64,000 nucleotides of DNA from an uncultured Parabacteroides sp. (GTDB lineage: Bacteria > Bacteroidota > Bacteroidia > Bacteroidales > Tannerellaceae), in contig CASFJQ010000001.1 in the NCBI GenBank assembly GCA_949295065.1, forward strand, positions 226,169-290,168, written 5' to 3'. Below, one piece after another: positions 59,401-64,000 of the stretch. The position numbers were made by a program, and so were the translations under genes. The notes beneath the pieces were generated by a model, which worked only from the letters and a program-made list of their open reading frames with translations, made no database searches and had not been told where the DNA came from. Numbering within the stretch: position 1 is the first letter of the stretch; each line of letters begins with the position of its first letter.

Positions 59401-61344
59401 TCAGTTGATAATTCCCAGCATCTCATCACTCGTCTTCTTAATCATTTTGATATCGCTAAGCAATAGCTTTCTCTGATAAACTGCAAGAAGATATACAGGA
59501 ATTCCGACAGGCAAGATAATACCTATTATTATACCTGTTTTACCTTTGAGACGCAGATTCATACTGTTGTATCCTCCGATGACAGGATAATCCATCAGCT
59601 TGTTCAAGACAAGATTCTGGTCGGAGTTCGAAAGCTCTTCAACCAGATATTCCATTTCGTTGGCAAGTTTTTCTGCCTCGATGTCCTTTCCTCCGCTCTT
59701 CCAGAAATGAATATAGTTTATCCATCTCTTATGGTTGTTAATATATTTCTGGCAGTCTGACGAAAGCTGCTGGATTCTTGGCTTCAGACTTGCATAGTCC
59801 GGCGTATAAATGACAACTTCCTTCTTTTCGATTTTTCGTCCCTGACGTTTGCCGACAATATTTTTCAGCGCATTGATATAAGTATCGGCATTCAGGATAA
59901 CTGAATCTTTTGCCGCCTTATATGTAAGGAAAATTCCCAGCGGAGTCAGAACTGCCGAGCTCAGCCACATTCCTTGCCAAACTTCCCACACTCCGTCTCT
60001 TGCCATTTTTATACCGATATTGTCAACGATATAATAGAAAATGAACAGGATTACGGACAGCACGACCGGCATTCCCAATCCTCCTTTTCGGATAATGGCG
60101 CCAAGCGGAGCGCCGATGAAGAAGAAAATCATGCAGGCAAATGACAGTGTGAATTTCTTGTGCCATTCCGACAAATGCTTGCGCACCTTGTATGCCTCGT
60201 CGCCAACGGTCGCAGCTTTGAAGAAATTGTCTGTCCTTATGTTTTCAGCCCTGTTTCTTGCCCTTTTCAACATATTCACTTTTTCGCTCGGTCTGCTTTC
60301 GTTATACAGGCTGTCGAAATTCAATACAATATTTCCTGAACTAACTTTATAATCCTCGAATATGTTTTCCTTTTCCTTTTCCTTATCTCCGTCATCAACC
60401 TTTTTCTTGGCAGTCTCCGGGGCCTTGTTGTATGACTGTTTGTACGACAGTTTGTAAATATGCGCAGCCTGCTCATTCTTTATGCTGTCCAGCTTTACAG
60501 TCATCGAGTCTATCGAAGTCTGCAAATCATGCAGATTCTTTCCCATATACTGGTTTTGCATAAGCGATTCGTCCGTGCGGTTGAAATTGGCGTCAAATTC
60601 AATCAGGATATCTTTCGTCTTGAATGTCTCGCGTCTGTACGGAACAGCCTTTTGCACCGAGCTGGTCTTGCTCTGGCTCTTCAGATTCTCGAAAGATTCA
60701 CCGTTGAAAAGCGAAAGAACAAGAAACATCTTGTCTGCCGAAGTCTTCAGACGGCCTGAATCGGCAACAATCACCCTCGCATTGTTGAATCCCTGCGAAT
60801 AGTCGTATATCATCATATCCTTGAGCAGGCCGGTTTTCGGCACCTTTTCTTTTACATACACATTGAACCCCGTAATCTCTTTATAGAAAGTACCTTCCGG
60901 AATTTCCAGCTCCGGCGATTTCTGTCGCATCGAAAACAGCAGAGTATATAGCTTGACCTGCACGACCGGCATCACATAGTTCTGGAAAAAGAAAGCACCC
61001 ACACTCACAAAAGCCAAAGTTATAATCAGCGGGCGCATGATGTGTATGAGCGATATGCCTGCCGATTTCATCGCAAGCAGCTCAAGCCTTTCACCCAAAT
61101 TCCCGAAAGTCATGAGTGATGCAAGTAGGATTGCAAGAGGCAAAGCCATCGGTACAAGAAACAATGCCGCATAGAAAAACATCTCGGCCAATACAAGGAT
61201 GCCAAAACCTTTTCCCACCATATCATCAATGTATCTCCACAGAAACTGCATCAATACGATGAACAGACATATACCGAATGTCATCATAAACAAAGGCAGG
61301 AATGTCTGCAGCATGAATGTATAAAGTCGTTTTATTCTCAACAT
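59401..61344 (-). CDS. LptF/LptG-family LPS export permease
   Basis: 647 residues, longer than the ~360 of E. coli LptF or LptG. The first ~110 residues hold transmembrane helices (MLRIKRLYTFMLQTFLPLFMMTFGICLFIVLMQFLWRYIDDMVGKGF, and the LLASLMTFGNLGERLELLAMKSAGIS loop). A large periplasmic jellyroll region follows, with QNYVMPVVQVKLYTLLFSMRQKSPELEIPEG. Three more helices lie around 420-510 (FACMIFFFIGAPLGAIIRKGGLGMPVVLSVILF). The extra C-terminal ~120 residues, with a coiled-coil-like WKSGGKDIEAEKLANEMEYLVEELSN and a final hydrophobic segment, are a Bacteroidota feature. The protein should extract LPS from the inner membrane with LptB. Same strand as ribBA. Confidence 0.93.
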   Translation of the reverse strand: MLRIKRLYTFMLQTFLPLFMMTFGICLFIVLMQFLWRYIDDMVGKGFGILVLAEMFFYAALFLVPMALPLAILLASLMTFGNLGERLELLAMKSAGISLIHIMRPLIITLAFVSVGAFFFQNYVMPVVQVKLYTLLFSMRQKSPELEIPEGTFYKEITGFNVYVKEKVPKTGLLKDMMIYDYSQGFNNARVIVADSGRLKTSADKMFLVLSLFNGESFENLKSQSKTSSVQKAVPYRRETFKTKDILIEFDANFNRTDESLMQNQYMGKNLHDLQTSIDSMTVKLDSIKNEQAAHIYKLSYKQSYNKAPETAKKKVDDGDKEKEKENIFEDYKVSSGNIVLNFDSLYNESRPSEKVNMLKRARNRAENIRTDNFFKAATVGDEAYKVRKHLSEWHKKFTLSFACMIFFFIGAPLGAIIRKGGLGMPVVLSVILFIFYYIVDNIGIKMARDGVWEVWQGMWLSSAVLTPLGIFLTYKAAKDSVILNADTYINALKNIVGKRQGRKIEKKEVVIYTPDYASLKPRIQQLSSDCQKYINNHKRWINYIHFWKSGGKDIEAEKLANEMEYLVEELSNSDQNLVLNKLMDYPVIGGYNSMNLRLKGKTGIIIGIILPVGIPVYLLAVYQRKLLLSDIKMIKKTSDEMLGIIN

Positions 61345-61496
61345 TTCAAATTATGAAGCTTTTGTTATGTTGTTACGGGCAGAATATAAAAGACTGGATA
61401 TGTTCGGATAAAACATACATGAATTTTAAAAAACCCGTATAAATTGCCGTTATAAGTTTAGCAGACAAAAATACGGTAAAAAACGCGAATAATCTT

Positions 61497-61883
61497 TCAA
61501 ATTCCCAATTTTCTTTTCAAAGTGGCAATTTGTGAATCCCATAAATCAATATAATATTCTTTTTCGGAAGGAGGAGCGAAATCTGTTATCTCAAGGGTTG
61601 TGATTCCGGTGAGTTCTGTTTGGTATATTGCGAATTCAAAGAAGGAGTTTGAGTCTTTGTCGTTGTCCCATTGGAATTTTATATTGCGTTCAGGGTTTAT
61701 TTCAATGACAGAAGCCATTTGTTCTTCTTTCTTCCATGAGAATGAATATCTGTTGTTGGGAGATATCGTAACCTTTTCGGCAAACCACGATGAAAGCCCG
61801 TTCCCGGTCGTTAAATGATTCCAGAGTCTGTGTCTCGAAACTCGGTTCATTGTATATTCAATATGAAACTCCTCTTTTTTCAT
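61497..61883 (-). CDS. START-like (SRPBCC) domain protein
   Basis: 128 residues, one helix-grip domain. Residues MKKEEFHIEYTMNRVSRHRLWNHLTTGNGLSSWFAEKV form the first strand and helix. NRYSFSWKKEEQMASVIEINPERNIKFQWD and FFEFAIYQTELTGITTLEITDFAPP are central strands. YIDLWDSQIATLKRKLGI is the long C-terminal helix. It resembles the START-like family regularly found next to the lptF/G gene in Bacteroidota, and related to AHSA1-type proteins. Ligand and function unknown. Transcribed in the same direction as lptF/G, from upstream DNA lacking a clear promoter. Confidence 0.85.
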   Translation of the reverse strand: MKKEEFHIEYTMNRVSRHRLWNHLTTGNGLSSWFAEKVTISPNNRYSFSWKKEEQMASVIEINPERNIKFQWDNDKDSNSFFEFAIYQTELTGITTLEITDFAPPSEKEYYIDLWDSQIATLKRKLGI

Positions 61884-62084
61884 AAGAACTATAATTCAAA
61901 AGTTAACAGAACGTATTTGTTTTCAAAATATTACTGCTTGCAATATATGAAAATGTTTTTGAATTGCAAATTTTTCATTTTATAAAATAATCTTTATATG
62001 AAAATTTGTCTGCCATGCGATTGCTTTGATTTCACATGAAAATGTCTGATTCTTTTCCCTTTCGGTATATCCTTTTTATCGGCT

Positions 62085-62172
62085 CACCTAGGTGGTTCGT
62101 TCAATCCACCTAGGTGAGCCAATCAATCCACCTAGGTGGTCCGATTGAACCACCTAGGTGAGTCAAAAAAAC
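62085..62172. repeat. 22-bp periodic palindrome array B (CACCTAGGTG)
   Basis: Four identical 10-bp palindromes CACCTAGGTG at 62085, 62107, 62129 and 62151, exactly 22 bp apart, with 12-bp linkers of differing sequence. GGCTCACCTAGGTGG (62081-62095) is the exact complement of CCACCTAGGTGAGCC (62106-62120). The architecture is the same as in array A, with a different core. The open reading frame of the next gene begins 15 bp after the last palindrome. The remainder of the ~290-bp gap (61884-62084) holds nothing recognised. Confidence 0.9.
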
Positions 62173-62175
62173 TAA

Positions 62176-64000
62176 TTAGAATTTCCTTGTTTGTTTACAG
62201 CTATAGAAAATGCAAATGCAGCAGGAAAATATGCTATTAAACATGCTTCAGTTTATGTTGTTAAAGAAAATCCAGCTAACACGTTTAAATGGAATTCTAT
62301 TACTGGTGATGTTTACCTAGGTTATGGCGGTAGCTTGGATGATTTGAAATTGACTTCTTCAGATAAGATTGCTTGGGGTAAATTTAGCTTGGGTACAGCT
62401 GTAGATGTTAAGACTTTGGTTACTGGAAAATATGTAGTTAACATCTTGGTTTCTGCAAACAAGGAAACTTCAGAAATGAGAAGTGTTATCTATTCAAAAC
62501 AAGCTGCAGCTTCTGCTGGTAAAGCAACTCCGGTAATTTCAGGTTCAACAGAAAGTACAGATTTCTACAAAGATGCTGTTCACGCTCAGTGGGTTGTTAG
62601 TGCAAATGCTGATAATACAGTAACATTCATCAACCGTGAAACAAATGCCAAGATAGAAAATGTAACATTGTTCAAGACTCCTAAGGCTAATGTTTACACA
62701 ACAAGTTCAGTTGCACTAACAGATGATAAAACTTCTCCTACATCTATTAATTTGAATAGTGTATTCGTAGAACTTCGCAAAGTTGACAACACAACTCAGT
62801 GGGATGGTTTCTTGAAGTTGGATGAAGAAGGTTTGAACACAGAATATACTTTGAGTGTCGACAATAGCACAACATTTGAAGAAATTGAAGCTAACTTGAT
62901 TGCAGATGATGATACTTCTACTATAATTATGACAAATGATGTAACAGTTCCAGCTTTGACATTCAAATTGGCTCAGTCAAAATCAGAAGTTGGTTTGAAC
63001 GAAACGAAATTGGATACTTTAATGGTTAATCCTATCGTATTTAAATATTATAAAGATGGTGAATTGACTGAAGTTAAAGATACTTTGAAGGCTATCAAGT
63101 ATAATTTCGTTTCATTGGTAAATACTGGTAAGAAAGTAGTTAAGGCTGATTTCGGTTTGGCTGATAACACTGGTACTTCTGGTAAATTTGTATTCCGTAA
63201 GAATGGTGACAGATATCAGATTGCAAATAACAAAGGTTATGAAGATTATACTTTTGTTCAGTATGATAAGACAAACAAAATATTTGAATTGACATCAACA
63301 ACAGGAGATGATTCTGGTATTACAGATGCTGCATCATTCAGCCTGAACCCAGTAGCCGTAGCTCCAAGCTATGATGTTCCAGAATCACATATCGCATTGC
63401 AGATTAATGGTGCTTATCTTGGTGCAAAAGCAGATGGTAACGCTATCATGACTAACGATACATTAATGTTGAAGTCAACAGTTGCTGACGCTGCATTCTC
63501 ATTCTACGCATTCAGCGCAGATAAGGAAGAAGCTAAGACTCCTTCTTACTATTTGTCTTCAAATGGTATGATGATGTATAGCCCTGCTAACGAAATTGCA
63601 GCTATCAACAAGGAAATCTCTGAACTTAGCCCAGTATTTGATGCAGAAGAAATTGCAGAATTGGAAGCTAAGAGAGATGCTTATATGGTAAACGGCGAAA
63701 ATTTGGTTAAATTCCAGAGAGCTAAATATGAAGCAGCTGACAAAGTTGCTTTGGCTGATACAACTTATACTAAAGACGATGATTTGAAACCGTTCAAATT
63801 CAATGTTCTTGATGTTGATGGTCAGGCTGTATTGAAGAATGCTGCAAGCGGTTATGTTAAAGCAATCAACGATGTAGTAGTATTTACTTCAAGTATTGAT
63901 AACGCAGCTAAATTCGATGTAGTTGCTGCTGAAGCTCCAACATCTAACGAATCAGTATCAGCTTCTGAAGTTAAAGTAATCGCTAACAACGGTTCAATCA
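62176..64000 (+). CDS. large surface/secreted-type protein lacking its N-terminus (DUF6383-like end), partial
   Basis: The frame opens after TAA at 62173-62175 and stays open to the window edge: over 600 residues with Bacteroidota high-expression codons (GGT, GCT, GTT, TTG, AAA). No ATG occurs until 62476. There is no signal peptide, ribosome site or promoter, and the first codons read as mid-protein sequence (IENANAAGKYAIKHASVY). Later parts such as YLSSNGMMMYSPANEI and KDDDLKPFKFNVLDVDGQAV are beta-rich, secreted-type. The final NESVSASEVKVIANNGSI looks like the beginning of a DUF6383 or type IX sorting-type C-terminal domain that continues outside. Alternatives are a silent promoterless cassette, a pseudogene, an invertible 5' end, or an assembly join near 62170-62200. 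Coding nature is confident, intactness is not. Confidence 0.7.

Overview
The window is a piece of a chromosome from the order Bacteroidales (phylum Bacteroidota). Three things support this. Many genes are preceded by the Bacteroidota promoter (-7 box TAnnTTTG, in several cases with a TTTG box exactly 20 nt upstream). There is a SusC/SusD pair plus GH43, GH97 and GH109-like proteins. Signature genes of the phylum are present, namely the type IX secretion proteins PorU and PorV, DUF4834, DUF3109, a START-like protein and RibBA. No rRNA, tRNA, phage, integrase, cas or plasmid genes were recognised. Most genes are housekeeping genes in short operons on both strands; the unusual content lies between the genes.

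Layout. 1-7.0 kb: MATE transporter (cut by the window edge), stand-alone TrpB2, Asd, a secreted lamin-tail protein and an outer-membrane barrel. 7.5-16.8 kb: RadC, a DUF59 protein, LpxH, PepD, a flippase-like protein, RsmA, MgtE, LrgA/LrgB and EF-P. 17-24.8 kb: a GH109-like oxidoreductase-fold protein, the Pta-AckA acetate pathway, FolP with the c-di-AMP synthase CdaA, and MurF. 24.9-31.5 kb: two GH43 proteins, a Porin O/P barrel, Rex and a FAH-family enzyme. 31.5-37.7 kb: PorU, PorV, IspF and a SUI1 protein in repeat-rich DNA. 37.9-44.8 kb: an AddA/RecB-like helicase-nuclease, Psd and PssA, DUF4834, a TadA-like deaminase, YraN and BirA. 45-50.3 kb: GH97, a YgjP-like metallopeptidase and GpmI. 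50.3-56.7 kb: a four-helix-bundle gene between inverted repeats, DUF3109 and a SusCD pair. 56.8-61.9 kb: AspAT, RibBA, an LptF/LptG permease and a START-like protein. 62.2 kb to the end: a long reading frame with highly expressed-type codons but no visible start or signal peptide.

How the genes work together. Several encode envelope work: LpxH for lipid A, LptF/G for LPS export, Psd/PssA for phosphatidylethanolamine and MurF for peptidoglycan. PorU/PorV process and anchor type IX cargo, and SusCD with the GHs handles glycan uptake and hydrolysis. Others cover central metabolism (Pta/AckA, GpmI, AspAT, Asd, RibBA, FolP, IspF), redox control (Rex) and nucleotide signalling (CdaA).

The most notable observation is a set of seven intergenic arrays built on a 22-bp period (two helical turns). 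They lie at about 7.3, 21.4, 28.1, 37.2, 47.2, 47.7 and 62.1 kb. Unit sequences mostly differ between loci, but the spacing is kept at 22 bp in six arrays and is 22/22/21 in the seventh. Units carry short palindromes or the array as a whole folds back on itself. Other dispersed repeats are also present: a ~150-bp family with inverted ends, a family of hairpins with ~10-bp internal periodicity, CACAGAGG-type elements, a ~320-bp repeat in two opposite copies 19 kb apart, and a 40-bp perfect inverted repeat flanking ispF-SUI1. All assignments were made by reading the sequence and recalling protein families; no search was run.
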